A stretch of 64,000 nt of DNA from an uncultured Muribaculaceae bacterium (GTDB taxonomy: Bacteria; Bacteroidota; Bacteroidia; Bacteroidales; Muribaculaceae): NCBI GenBank assembly GCA_910587915.1, contig CAJUOB010000007.1:42069-106068 (forward strand). The letters run 5' to 3'. The position numbers and the translations under genes are program-made. Shown here piece after piece: positions 55,602 to 63,935 of this stretch. Numbering within the stretch: position 1 is the first letter of the stretch; each line of letters starts with the position of its first letter. Below the pieces are notes generated by a model. That model was given only the letters and a program-made list of their open reading frames with translations, searched no databases and was not told where the DNA came from.

Positions 55602-56588
55602 TTATCCGTTATGTGATTGCAACCATGAATTGAGTATGAGTTTGAAATCGGAAATCATCAGCGGGAAATCGTATGCGATTTTTTTATCCAAGCGTTGCGC
55701 CACATGTTCGACGGCGTGTAGAAGATATTCGCTCAGCAATTGCTTCTGTCTCAAATCAGATAGTTGGCTGAATTCCTTTTCCAGCACTATATCCACACGT
55801 GTCGTTCCCGATTCTTTTCGGAAAGGCTTAAAGGAAAAACGATTCCGTAGATAGTAGCCATTGTCTTGTATCTCTTTTTCGGAGTATAACTCGAGCAACT
55901 TAGGATAGAAGTCTTTTTGCTTCAATTTTAATGACTCATCGGCAATTATATAGTTGGTCTTGCAGTGGTAATTATCATAAAAGCTGAACGATAAGTTAAG
56001 CGTTATAGTATCGATGGAGCTACCGTACAGTTCGGGACGCATGAGTCGGTTTAATTCCGGAATCAGGCAGGATTCCATGCTTTCGATCAATGGTTTTGAT
56101 GTATCGTAGCAATTGGCAAGACCTCTGACGATGCGTATTGGATTTTTGGAAATCCAGTTGCGCTGGCTGCATAATTGCAAATCCTGCGGTTGTTCTGCCT
56201 GGCTGCATGGTTCATGAATGTCTATGGCATGGGAATCGGTACTTTCATGAAAGAATGACCGACTGAAATCGATGGCTAATCCATCTTTACGTTTCGACCA
56301 TATGGCGTCGAGAAAGCGGGGCTTCCCGTCGCGGTTTATAAAATATGTATTTGGATTGCCATTGAAATATATTCCTCTGATTGCCTCAACCGGCTCGTGG
56401 TTTCCCCATCCGATGATGGCCAAAGCTTCGCATATTCTGACTGCGTTATTCCATTCTTCGGCATTGCGGTAGCGTGCATATTTAAGGAAATCGGAGAAGA
56501 GTTGTTCTCTCATCGATTCTTTATCTGAAAAACTCAAAAGATACTTTTGTAGCTCCTCCAGTTCTGATATGTCGAGTATATTTTTCAT
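55602..56588 (-). CDS. Hypothetical protein translationally coupled to an AraC regulator
   Basis: 328 residues from the ATG at 56588, which overlaps the AraC stop as ATGA; a longer frame to 56651 would lie inside the regulator gene. Soluble, helix-rich N-terminus (SELEELQKYLLSFSDKESMR) and a mixed middle with Cys and Trp. The C-terminal half has a domain starting SSIDTITLNLSFSFYDNYHCK, and the last 40 residues are again helical. No family recognised. Coupling to the regulator suggests a linked role. Confidence 0.65.
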   Translation of the reverse strand: MKNILDISELEELQKYLLSFSDKESMREQLFSDFLKYARYRNAEEWNNAVRICEALAIIGWGNHEPVEAIRGIYFNGNPNTYFINRDGKPRFLDAIWSKRKDGLAIDFSRSFFHESTDSHAIDIHEPCSQAEQPQDLQLCSQRNWISKNPIRIVRGLANCYDTSKPLIESMESCLIPELNRLMRPELYGSSIDTITLNLSFSFYDNYHCKTNYIIADESLKLKQKDFYPKLLELYSEKEIQDNGYYLRNRFSFKPFRKESGTTRVDIVLEKEFSQLSDLRQKQLLSEYLLHAVEHVAQRLDKKIAYDFPLMISDFKLILNSWLQSHNG

Positions 56589-57436
56589 TGTTTCTGGCTG
56601 TTTCTGTATTGGATTGGAGGAAGCCCTGTCTGTTTCCTGAATATCCGGCATAGGTACGACGGGTCGTCGTAGTGCAAGCGTTCTGCAATTTCCTTCACGG
56701 TCAGGTCGGTTGTATTGAGAAGCATCTTTGCTACAAGAGTCAGTTGGAGATTAATCTGCTCCTTGGCTGTGATGCCCAGATTTCGTGTTGCTATTATATT
56801 GAGGTAATTGGGGGTTATGTTCAACTTGTTGGCATAGAAGGATACTGTGTGATGGTGTGCGTAGTATCGGTTTAGCAAGCCCAGAAATTCATATATCATC
56901 ACCCATGCTCTATTCTTCGGTGGATCTGTGCCGAGCTGTCCAAGGTGCGATTCCACTTGTTCGGCCATTACCAGCATGAAGTTTTCGGTTTCATTCCTCA
57001 GGGCTTTTTCAGCCGATTGCTCCGAGCAATGATCTGTAATCCAATCGAGAACTTCAAACCATTTTCCAACTATACCGTTTAAGGAATTGTTTATCTTGAA
57101 AATAGGATATTTATATATGTAATCCCAAAAACGATTGGATGTGACAAGAAAGAAAATGTTCTGTGCGGCATCGAAATCCAGAGCAATGAATTTTCCGATG
57201 AAGTCATCCGATATTTTAACCGGAACGGCAACCATGTCGAATACCAAAAATGCCATTTTGCCCGGATGGATTGAGAATTTGCGCGAATTTATTGTGATTT
57301 CGGCATGTCCACGGGTGCATCGCATTATCAGGCAACCGGCGACAGTGAGTGGATATCCCAGTTTCCAGTCGGTTCCGTCGGTGGTGCCTATGGCGTATGC
57401 TGCAGTCGGATTAGATATGATTTGTTCTGTCTTCAC
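56585..57436 (-). CDS. AraC-family transcriptional regulator (GTG start)
   Basis: 283 residues. Cupin-like N-terminal sensor region (about 15-90) and C-terminal AraC HTH pair (KLNITPNYLNIIATRNLGITAKEQI; LTVKEIAERLHYDDPSYLCRIFRKQTGLPPIQYR). The start is placed at the GTG at 57436 because a TTTG-20 bp-TATCTTTG promoter occupies 57452-57483, which rules out the longer TTG-start frame at 57454. It is upstream of, and coupled to, an unknown protein gene, and divergent from the MATE exporter, either of which may be its target. Confidence 0.85.
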   Translation of the reverse strand: MKTEQIISNPTAAYAIGTTDGTDWKLGYPLTVAGCLIMRCTRGHAEITINSRKFSIHPGKMAFLVFDMVAVPVKISDDFIGKFIALDFDAAQNIFFLVTSNRFWDYIYKYPIFKINNSLNGIVGKWFEVLDWITDHCSEQSAEKALRNETENFMLVMAEQVESHLGQLGTDPPKNRAWVMIYEFLGLLNRYYAHHHTVSFYANKLNITPNYLNIIATRNLGITAKEQINLQLTLVAKMLLNTTDLTVKEIAERLHYDDPSYLCRIFRKQTGLPPIQYRNSQKQ

Positions 57437-57451
57437 GGTCTTATTTTTGCG

Positions 57452-57483
57452 CAAAGATAGAGGAGATTGGCGATGTGGCCAAA
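57452..57483 (-). promoter_or_regulatory. Promoter of the AraC regulator gene
   Basis: TTTG (57483-57480), 20-bp spacer, TATCTTTG (57459-57452). It decides the start codon: only starts below about 57446 are transcribed. A facing TAACTTTG box at 57547-57554 probably serves the MATE gene. Confidence 0.72.
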
Positions 57484-57600
57484 TAGAGTTATAAAAAGTA
57501 CCCGTATTGTGAGGATTTTCACCATGTATTATTATACTATAACTGCTAACTTTGCAGCCGAATTGTCAAAATATGTCATTTCAAGACAATCCTGATAGAT

Positions 57601-58941
57601 ATGGAAAGAGATAAACTCGACTTCGGCTGTGGGAAAATAGGGGCATTATTCCGCTCCATGTTTTTCCCGACATTGATAGGCATGGCTTTCAACTCTGCAT
57701 TGAATATCTGCGACGGCATGTTTGTAGGACATGGCGTGGGGAGCAATGCGCTTGCGGCTATAAATATCGTTGCGCCGCTGTTCCTGATCTGTACCGGCAT
57801 CGGCTTGATGTTTGGTATCGGCGCATCGGTGATCGGTGGTATACGTCTTGCCGAGGGAAATGTGAAGTCGGCGCGAATAGTGATGACTCAGGCTTACATT
57901 GCCGGGGCGATTATTTTCGGAATTGTGATTATCGGATCGCTGCTGTTCACCCGGCCGTTGCTTTATATGCTTGGATGCAGTCCGGTTCTGGAAGAGCTCG
58001 CCACGGATTATCTGCTATGGCTTCTGCCGGGATTGATATTCTTTTATTTGCAATGCGCCGGCATGATGCTGATACGCCTTGATGGATCGCCACGCTATGC
58101 CATGTGTGTGCAGATTGTCGCTGCGGTACTGAATATATTTCTTGATTGGTATATGGTTTTTCCGCTTGGCATGGGGATAAAGGGCGCATCGATGGCTACC
58201 TCGATATCGTGCATAGTGGCCGGAATTATGGTGGTGGCTTATTTTATTTTCTTCTCCGATAAGTTGAAGTTCTATCGTCTGCGGCTTTCCGGTAAATCAC
58301 TGCGGCTATCTGTGCGCAATATCGGATATATGGCCAAGATCGGTCTGGCTACATTCATAGCCGAACTTGCTATCGGAGTGATGATGGTAACGGGAAATTA
58401 TATGTTTCTCGCTTATCTGAGCGAGCCGGGTGTGGCGGCCTTCAGCGCCGGATGCTATCTATTTCCACTAATTTTTTCTATCAGTAATGCAGTGGCGCAG
58501 TCTGCCCAGCCCATAATCAGCTATAATTATGGAGCAGGGCAGGGGCTGCGTGTGAGTCGGACCCTACGTGTCGCTCTGGTTACTGCGATTGTCTGCGGTG
58601 TGGTAATCGCAGCCGGTATGTGGCTAGGCTCCGGGATATTGGCCGGTATATTTATTGACTCAGCAGATGCCGCCTATGATATTGCAACCGCAGGATTGCC
58701 GTTGCTTGGGCTGTGTGCGTTGCCATTCGCACTCAATATCACATTTATTGGTTATTATCAGAGTTGCGAGCAGGCTGTCCGCTCGATAGTGTATATGCTG
58801 CTGAGAGGAATTGTATTCATGCTGCCCGGATTTGTGCTGCTTCCGCGGCTATTTGGTGTCGTCGGTCTGTGGCTTGCCATTCCGGTTTCGGAAATGCTTG
58901 CGCTTGCTATAATAGTTCCGGTGTATCTGCTGAGGAAATAA
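57601..58941 (+). CDS. MATE-family efflux transporter
   Basis: 446 residues with twelve hydrophobic segments. The signature regions GMAFNSALNICDGMFVGHGVGSNALAAINI and, in the second half, NAVAQSAQPIISYNYGAGQG are those of DinF/NorM-like exporters. It probably expels cationic drugs or metabolites using a Na+ or H+ gradient. Divergent from an AraC regulator gene. Confidence 0.93.
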   Translation: MERDKLDFGCGKIGALFRSMFFPTLIGMAFNSALNICDGMFVGHGVGSNALAAINIVAPLFLICTGIGLMFGIGASVIGGIRLAEGNVKSARIVMTQAYIAGAIIFGIVIIGSLLFTRPLLYMLGCSPVLEELATDYLLWLLPGLIFFYLQCAGMMLIRLDGSPRYAMCVQIVAAVLNIFLDWYMVFPLGMGIKGASMATSISCIVAGIMVVAYFIFFSDKLKFYRLRLSGKSLRLSVRNIGYMAKIGLATFIAELAIGVMMVTGNYMFLAYLSEPGVAAFSAGCYLFPLIFSISNAVAQSAQPIISYNYGAGQGLRVSRTLRVALVTAIVCGVVIAAGMWLGSGILAGIFIDSADAAYDIATAGLPLLGLCALPFALNITFIGYYQSCEQAVRSIVYMLLRGIVFMLPGFVLLPRLFGVVGLWLAIPVSEMLALAIIVPVYLLRK

Positions 58942-58998
58942 CCGGCGATGAGTTGTGCCGGATACTGCGTGATTAATCGGGCACAGACTACAGTCTCG

Positions 58999-59823
58999 TC
59001 AAAGTATCCATTTTGGCGATTTACGCCGGTTAAAATTTTCGGATAGGGGCTCTGCGAAGGGTGAGCTGAGCGCACGGGCATTTTGCGGACAGATTTTCAC
59101 ACAAGCACAGCATTTTATGCATTTGGAGGAGTCGACCTCATTGCTGTCGGCTGTTATTGCTCCCGTCGGGCACGAAGCATAGCAGCTGCCGCACTCATCG
59201 CATAGCTGCATATCCACCACCGGAAGAATTTTTTTAGGCGATAGAGACTGCTCTTGCTGATATTTCATGACAAAATTTCTGAAATTGATCAGCGATTCCG
59301 TGGGGGATGGTTCATCTATAAGAGCCGAGACATCGATCATATTCAGGTGTCCTGAACATATCTTGGCTCCAATCTCTTTGCCATAGGTGTGGGCATCGAT
59401 CAAGTCTTTCCGGTCCGGTCGGCCTTGAGCAATCGGGGTGGCTGGGGTAGAGTAGGAATGTTCGCCAACGAAGGCGCCGGCGCTGCATACCTGGAAGCCA
59501 TGATCAGACATGAATTCAGAAAGGTCGGTTAGAGCATTTTCAAACGCTCGATTGCCATATACAGCCACGACTATGCATTTGGCTCCGTTGCCTTGTATGG
59601 TGGATAGGCGTTGTTTTGTAAGTGGAGCAATCTTGCCACCATATACAGGCGAGGATATAATGACGATATCTTCATGAGAGAACTTCAGGTTTCCTGCGGG
59701 ATTGAACGTAAGGTCGGCATGGTGTATATCGATCTTCAATGCTTCGGAGATACCGGATGTGATGCTGCGTGAGATTTGTGCTGAAGTGCCTGTGGGTGAG
59801 AATGTAAAAGAATATATGCTCAT
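58999..59823 (-). CDS. EFR1-type flavodoxin-ferredoxin protein
   Basis: 274 residues. The N-terminal flavodoxin-like domain (about 1-170) has the FMN phosphate loop FSPTGTSAQISRSI and ISSPVYGGKIAP. Two C-terminal 4Fe-4S motifs are CDECGSCYASCP and CIKCCACVKICP. Cytoplasmic electron carrier of the EFR1 family; partners unknown. It starts 32 bp after the DJ-1-like gene and is likely co-transcribed with it. Confidence 0.93.
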   Translation of the reverse strand: MSIYSFTFSPTGTSAQISRSITSGISEALKIDIHHADLTFNPAGNLKFSHEDIVIISSPVYGGKIAPLTKQRLSTIQGNGAKCIVVAVYGNRAFENALTDLSEFMSDHGFQVCSAGAFVGEHSYSTPATPIAQGRPDRKDLIDAHTYGKEIGAKICSGHLNMIDVSALIDEPSPTESLINFRNFVMKYQQEQSLSPKKILPVVDMQLCDECGSCYASCPTGAITADSNEVDSSKCIKCCACVKICPQNARALSSPFAEPLSENFNRRKSPKWIL

Positions 59824-59855
59824 GTGCTATGATGGTTTGGATTGTGAGGGAAATA

Positions 59856-60467
59856 TCAGTTGTCGCCGAAAATTGAGCAGAAACCCTGTTTGTTGAACTG
59901 GTAGTACATTTCGATACGCTCCGGGGTGTCATTTTTGAGAAGAGCCAGTATTTCCTTGGCAAATTCGAGAGCGGCGGAGCCGTTGGCCGTCACTATATTC
60001 TTGTCTGTGACTGCTTGTTGATGCTTGTACATGCCAGAGTTTGTGTAATTTTCTGCGCCCCATAGCCTTAGCTGTTCGATGCCGTTGCCGGTATGGGCTA
60101 CATTGTTGACAAATCCATGTTTTGCCATGAAAGAGGCTGCGTTGCATATGGCGCCGATGATCTTGTTGTCGGCGATTGCTTTTGCAACTATAGGCGCCAC
60201 TTTATCGGCAATAGGGGTGAGCCATCCGAAACCGCCGATCAGTACCAGAGCGGCATAATCGTCGGGCATTGTTTCGAAAGTATAGTCCGGAAGCACGTTG
60301 AAACCACCGATGGCCTTGATCGGGGCCATATCGGGTGCCACGATTTTATTCATGTATTTGGGGTTCTCTTTCAAGGCATATTCATCAGAGCTTATAGCCT
60401 CGGCCAGATATACCATCTCATGTGCTGCAAAATCAGGAAGCAGAACGTATAGTACTTCATTTTTCAT
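59856..60467 (-). CDS. DJ-1/PfpI family protein (type 1 glutamine-amidotransferase fold)
   Basis: 203 residues. The nucleophile Cys sits in IIGAICNAASFMAKHG and a conserved acidic residue in FAAHEMVYLAEAI near the N-terminus. DJ-1/PfpI proteins act as glyoxalase/deglycase, protease or stress factors; the exact activity cannot be assigned. A TAATTTTG box lies at 60532-60539. Confidence 0.88.
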   Translation of the reverse strand: MKNEVLYVLLPDFAAHEMVYLAEAISSDEYALKENPKYMNKIVAPDMAPIKAIGGFNVLPDYTFETMPDDYAALVLIGGFGWLTPIADKVAPIVAKAIADNKIIGAICNAASFMAKHGFVNNVAHTGNGIEQLRLWGAENYTNSGMYKHQQAVTDKNIVTANGSAALEFAKEILALLKNDTPERIEMYYQFNKQGFCSIFGDN

Positions 60468-60609
60468 ACTCCTACATCAATCTTTTCACAAGCCATCGAT
60501 ATGACTCGCAGTTATAATTAATCCTATGGTACAAAATTACAAAAAATACATCTAAGAGGCTGCAATCGATGCCCGGTGATTTCTAATTAACCCCTTTCCG
60601 GTAAAGATG

Positions 60610-61098
60610 CTACAGAGAGGCTATAAAGGCATCGGCTTCGTTTCGCGTTCTGAATCTTATGATATTCAGTTTATGGGCATATGACGTCAATAAATCATTT
60701 ATTACGGGGAGTTGGTTTTGTGGAAAATCCAGGATCCATTGATAAAATTCAGGGTCTATTTCGTCTTCAGACCATGGTAGGTCCTCTCTTGGTTTTCCAA
60801 TCCTATTGAGCGCACCTTCCAGGCAGATGTCGATAGGTAAGTCGAAAAATATCACCGTATCGCAATGATCGAGCCGTAGGGGGAGAGTATAAAGATAGTT
60901 GCCGTCGATTATCCATCGGTCGGACTGCATGATTTCATCTAATTTTAAGATAAATGCCTCCCGTCCGATATTTGTCCTATCGGGGCGGTGCCATATCATA
61001 TCAAGATAATAAAGCGGCAAGGATGTCTTTGCCGCAAGCTTTCTGGAAAATGTGCTTTTGCCTGCGCCTGGACATCCGATGACAATAACTTTATGCAT
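60610..61098 (-). CDS. P-loop kinase, FlaR/adenylate-kinase-like
   Basis: 162 residues. Walker A GCPGAGKSTFSRKLA at the start, YYLDMIWHRPDR and WIIDGNYLYTLP, then VIFFDLPIDICLEGALNRI. This is the DNA-topology-modulation-protein (FlaR)/AAA_17 family of small nucleotide kinases whose substrate is not established. Short of the lid domain of true adenylate kinase. Confidence 0.85.
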   Translation of the reverse strand: MHKVIVIGCPGAGKSTFSRKLAAKTSLPLYYLDMIWHRPDRTNIGREAFILKLDEIMQSDRWIIDGNYLYTLPLRLDHCDTVIFFDLPIDICLEGALNRIGKPREDLPWSEDEIDPEFYQWILDFPQNQLPVINDLLTSYAHKLNIIRFRTRNEADAFIASL

Positions 61099-61130
61099 GT
61101 GGTCGAGTGTTGAGGCCGGTGGTTGTTATA

Positions 61131-61418
61131 TCAGAAAATGTTTTTGAGAAAGTCATTGCAGAACATTGTTGGTGTGAATTCTACAATATGATAGTCGGCG
61201 ATGTCGTGGATTTTGAAAGGGTCTTGTGCTACAATATTGTTCACAGCCTCGCGATTAGCTGCTTTTATCATTATCACACCACCGACGCGAGGATTCTGTG
61301 GACCGGATGCAATGAAATCGTCGGCGGCATAATGCTCGGCGAGATAATCGCGGTGAGCCTGGAGATATTTGTCAACCTCGCTCAGCGGTTTTTTATAGGT
61401 GAGAATTGCTATAAACAT
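61131..61418 (-). CDS. YciI-like protein
   Basis: 95 residues with the ferredoxin-like alpha/beta YciI fold: ILTYKKPLSEVDKYLQAHRDYL, SGPQNPRVGGVIMIKAANREAV and DPFKIHDIADYHIVEF. The His-Asp pair typical of the family (H of AHRDYL, D of QDPF) is present. Likely a small cytoplasmic enzyme or binding protein; reaction unknown. Confidence 0.88.
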   Translation of the reverse strand: MFIAILTYKKPLSEVDKYLQAHRDYLAEHYAADDFIASGPQNPRVGGVIMIKAANREAVNNIVAQDPFKIHDIADYHIVEFTPTMFCNDFLKNIF

Positions 61419-61559
61419 AGTTATTTGTGTAAAAAGGATTAATTTTTAGACAGCATAAAGTTTGTACGGAATACAGACGCGTAGACTGTTGATGCAAATT
61501 TAATAAAATTATGTGAAGTTGCCATAACCCAATTTTATAAAATAGCATATGTTTAATAA

Positions 61560-61600
61560 AGAAACGATGTGACAGCGCGTGGAGTCACATCGTTTCAGAT
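61560..61600 (-). terminator. Terminator downstream of the nitronate monooxygenase gene
   Basis: A GAAACGATGTGAC / GTCACATCGTTTC perfect 13-bp stem is followed on the minus strand by TTTATT. It lies about 95 bp beyond the stop codon; the intervening stretch shows no gene. Confidence 0.85.
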
Positions 61601-61693
61601 ATTGGATTTTCGCAAAAATCTTGATAGAACAGATGATGCAGGATATGGCGTTTGTCCATCATCACTGCATTTCAGGAGGGAATTGTAGAATGG

Positions 61694-62668
61694 TTAGTCG
61701 CGAAAGTCTGCCATCAGTTCGTTTACTATTTCTGCAACGGGTTTAATATTGCGAATGGTCGATATTCCGGTGTTTACGCTTATGATACCGTTGGTCACAT
61801 CGCCGTGCAGCATGGCCGGGCCAAGGCCGCCTTTCTCCATGATTTCTTTGTGGATCGTTTCGGCGGACTCTCCGGAGAGAAGCCGGCGGTTATAGTCGAT
61901 TGCCGCGGGTGTAGGAAGCGAGCGTTCATTTGGCGTTACAGCAATAATATTTTCCCCGCTATCGGCTATAATCATGTCTTTTACATCCTTGGCGGCCGGG
62001 CATTCTGTAGAGACGATAAAGCGAGTCCCGACATATACACCCTGTGCTCCAAGAGCAAATGCTGCGCGTACACCACGGATATCATTGATCCCACCGGCAG
62101 CCATGACAGGCACAGATTTCACCGCGTCGACTATCGTGGGAACTATGGTGAATGTACCCATGCAACCGGACGGAATCATACCGCCTTCGTCAATACCGGT
62201 TGCTACAATAATATCAGCGCCATTTTCTTCGGCCAGTCGTGCCGAGTCGGGTGTCGGAGTAAGGTCGCGGTGCACAATTATACCACCTGCTTCTTTGATA
62301 GCGGAATAGATCACATGATCGAATGTGCCAACAAGACAATATACATTCACATTATTTGCCTTGGCTGCAGCGATGGTTTTCATGGCATAAGCCCGGGTTC
62401 CATCGTCGGCTGCTGAGAATATATTTATGCCGACCGGCGCCGATGTTAGCCGGCGAATGCGACCAAGCTCTAATCCGATGCGTTCCTCAGTCGGAATCCG
62501 GCGCCCATCGATAACCTTGGGGCCTGCGTTTGGACCGAGAACGCCAAGAGCCCCGGCATTAGACACCGCTGCTACCATTTCAGCATTATTAATCCAATTC
62601 ATGGGCGCTTGGATGAGGGGATATCTTATTCCGAGAATACGACAGACAGGATTATTGATTTTATTCAT
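61694..62668 (-). CDS. Nitronate monooxygenase family flavoprotein
   Basis: 324-residue TIM barrel. N-terminal YPLIQAPMNWINNAEMVAAVSNAGALGVLG, FMN-binding regions (PVGINIFSA; VIVATGIDEGGM; PVMAAGGINDIRGVRAAFALGAQGVYVGTRFI). The His usually found in the active-site EAGGH motif is not obvious, since IVATGIDEGGM replaces ...GxEAGGH. It may therefore be a 2-nitropropane-dioxygenase-like or enoyl-reductase-like enzyme. The leader holds a strong folded element (62753-62822). Confidence 0.85.
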   Translation of the reverse strand: MNKINNPVCRILGIRYPLIQAPMNWINNAEMVAAVSNAGALGVLGPNAGPKVIDGRRIPTEERIGLELGRIRRLTSAPVGINIFSAADDGTRAYAMKTIAAAKANNVNVYCLVGTFDHVIYSAIKEAGGIIVHRDLTPTPDSARLAEENGADIIVATGIDEGGMIPSGCMGTFTIVPTIVDAVKSVPVMAAGGINDIRGVRAAFALGAQGVYVGTRFIVSTECPAAKDVKDMIIADSGENIIAVTPNERSLPTPAAIDYNRRLLSGESAETIHKEIMEKGGLGPAMLHGDVTNGIISVNTGISTIRNIKPVAEIVNELMADFRD

Positions 62669-62752
62669 CTATTTTAATATATAAAATTCTACTCCTTAAA
62701 ACAATGACTACCTGCCATTTGTTTAAGGCCCCGAGCTCATCTCCATAGCATT

Positions 62753-62822
62753 CTCCAGCCCCGGCGAAACAGCACAAGCTGCTTCCTCATGAATTTCGGA
62801 TAAGGCGCAGCTACGGCTGGAG
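62753..62822 (-). other. Candidate structured RNA element in the leader of the nitronate monooxygenase gene
   Basis: Nested stems on the minus strand: CTCCAGCC/GGCTGGAG (8 bp), AGCTGC/GCAGCT (6 bp) and CCTTAT/ATGAGG (6 bp with one G-T). The tip loop is CCGAAATTC and one strand carries a 16-nt bulge. It ends about 85 nt before the ATG. The rest of 62669-62941 contains only a 42-codon frame that overlaps this fold. No known riboswitch signature was recognised. Confidence 0.45.
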
Positions 62823-62941
62823 TCAACATCAATATTGGCATTGTATAGCATGCCATTTGCGAGGCTTTAAAGAATGGCTTTAATTAAGAAATGGATTTGA
62901 TTCTGTGCAGTGTTCAACGGTGCTCTCTCTTTGTGGTGCTG

Positions 62942-63838
62942 TTAAAATTGAATATTTGTTTCAGCGATTATACAATCGCTTGATATAGAAGCGTGTGTAA
63001 AAATACTATATTCACAATCAGCATCAGGCATAAATCTTAGTTTCCCTTTAATTTTGGAAACATCTATTGTGAATATTGTGTAATTGTGATTATTCCTTTT
63101 GTCTTTGTTTGTATTACATAAATTTTTTGCCAGGCTATATATCTCTTGTTGTCTCAGTTCGCTTCTAAAAAAATATACTCTTGGCAGACATTCTGAAGTA
63201 TCATTTCTGAGTTGAGGTACAAAGCCATTTTGTTTTATGCTTTCAACATTATATGTTGGTGTGATGTGTAAAATATAACCGGATTCTTTGATTTGATTCG
63301 TTAAATTATTGGCATGTAGTGACTTGTATCTCATTTTCACAAAGTCGAGTCCATATAGGCTAAATTTATCAAATTGTTTAGTGCGGTAGTATCCAAACAA
63401 TAACATTGAATGAGTTATATCTTCAATATTATCATCTATACAAGGGATAATTAAATATATTTCAAAATTATCGGATTCAGTAGATATTTCCAATTGCCAA
63501 TCAGCTAAAGAATATATTTTTTGTACTTCTTCTTTAACACCATGTACATCTAAACTATATTCGATTGATTCTGGTATTTGATTTGCATCATTGTATCCCA
63601 TCAAATGGCTACCAAATGATGGATCTATTTTAACCACTTTATAATTAACAAATTGGTTGTTTACTTCCTCATATGAAACATAGGAAGTAATTTTTGTAAA
63701 ATGAATATCCTCTATTTTCGACTTGTGCCCATTATTTCCTTTTATATGTTTTTGATGTTCTTCTTTACTAACATATCCATGAGTTCGATACCATTCATCA
63801 TCAATAGTATATGATTCGGAAATATCTTCATTTGCCAT
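62942..63838 (-). CDS. AT-rich orphan protein with possible ADP-ribosyltransferase-like C-terminal domain
   Basis: 298 residues, clearly more AT-rich than the neighbours and so likely acquired. The C-terminal third resembles small ART-fold (KptA/DarT-like) domains: LHITPTYNVESIKQNGFVP (H191), PRVYFFRS (R220, Y222), YTIFTIDVSKIKGKL, and CEYSIFTHASISSDCII (H282). The N-terminal 180 residues are unrecognised. The frame continues upstream in sense through about 24 codons (LHVINSKGEHLTIPF, then IENP) to an ATG put out of frame by one extra A in an A5 run at 63910-63914. The real start is probably further upstream and the gene may be frameshifted. Confidence 0.5.
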   Translation of the reverse strand: MANEDISESYTIDDEWYRTHGYVSKEEHQKHIKGNNGHKSKIEDIHFTKITSYVSYEEVNNQFVNYKVVKIDPSFGSHLMGYNDANQIPESIEYSLDVHGVKEEVQKIYSLADWQLEISTESDNFEIYLIIPCIDDNIEDITHSMLLFGYYRTKQFDKFSLYGLDFVKMRYKSLHANNLTNQIKESGYILHITPTYNVESIKQNGFVPQLRNDTSECLPRVYFFRSELRQQEIYSLAKNLCNTNKDKRNNHNYTIFTIDVSKIKGKLRFMPDADCEYSIFTHASISSDCIIAETNIQF

Positions 63839-63911
63839 TGGGTTTTCTATAAATGGTATAGTAAGATGTTCTCCTTTACTATTAATTACATGTAAAATGT
63901 CTTTTTCAATT

Positions 63912-63935
63912 TTTCATAATTTTAAAATTATGAAA
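63912..63935. promoter_or_regulatory. 24-bp perfect palindrome upstream of the orphan gene
   Basis: TTTCATAATTTTAAAATTATGAAA is self-complementary over 24 bp and contains the candidate upstream ATG (63917-63915, minus strand). It could be an operator for autoregulation or a bidirectional hairpin. The remaining 65 bases to the window end are AT-rich and show no gene. Confidence 0.4.

Noticed and set aside
62727..62855. 42-codon minus-strand frame upstream of nitronate monooxygenase (starts MLYNANIDVDSS)
   Set aside because: No homology recognised and no clear ribosome-binding site; the same stretch is better explained by the nested RNA stems.
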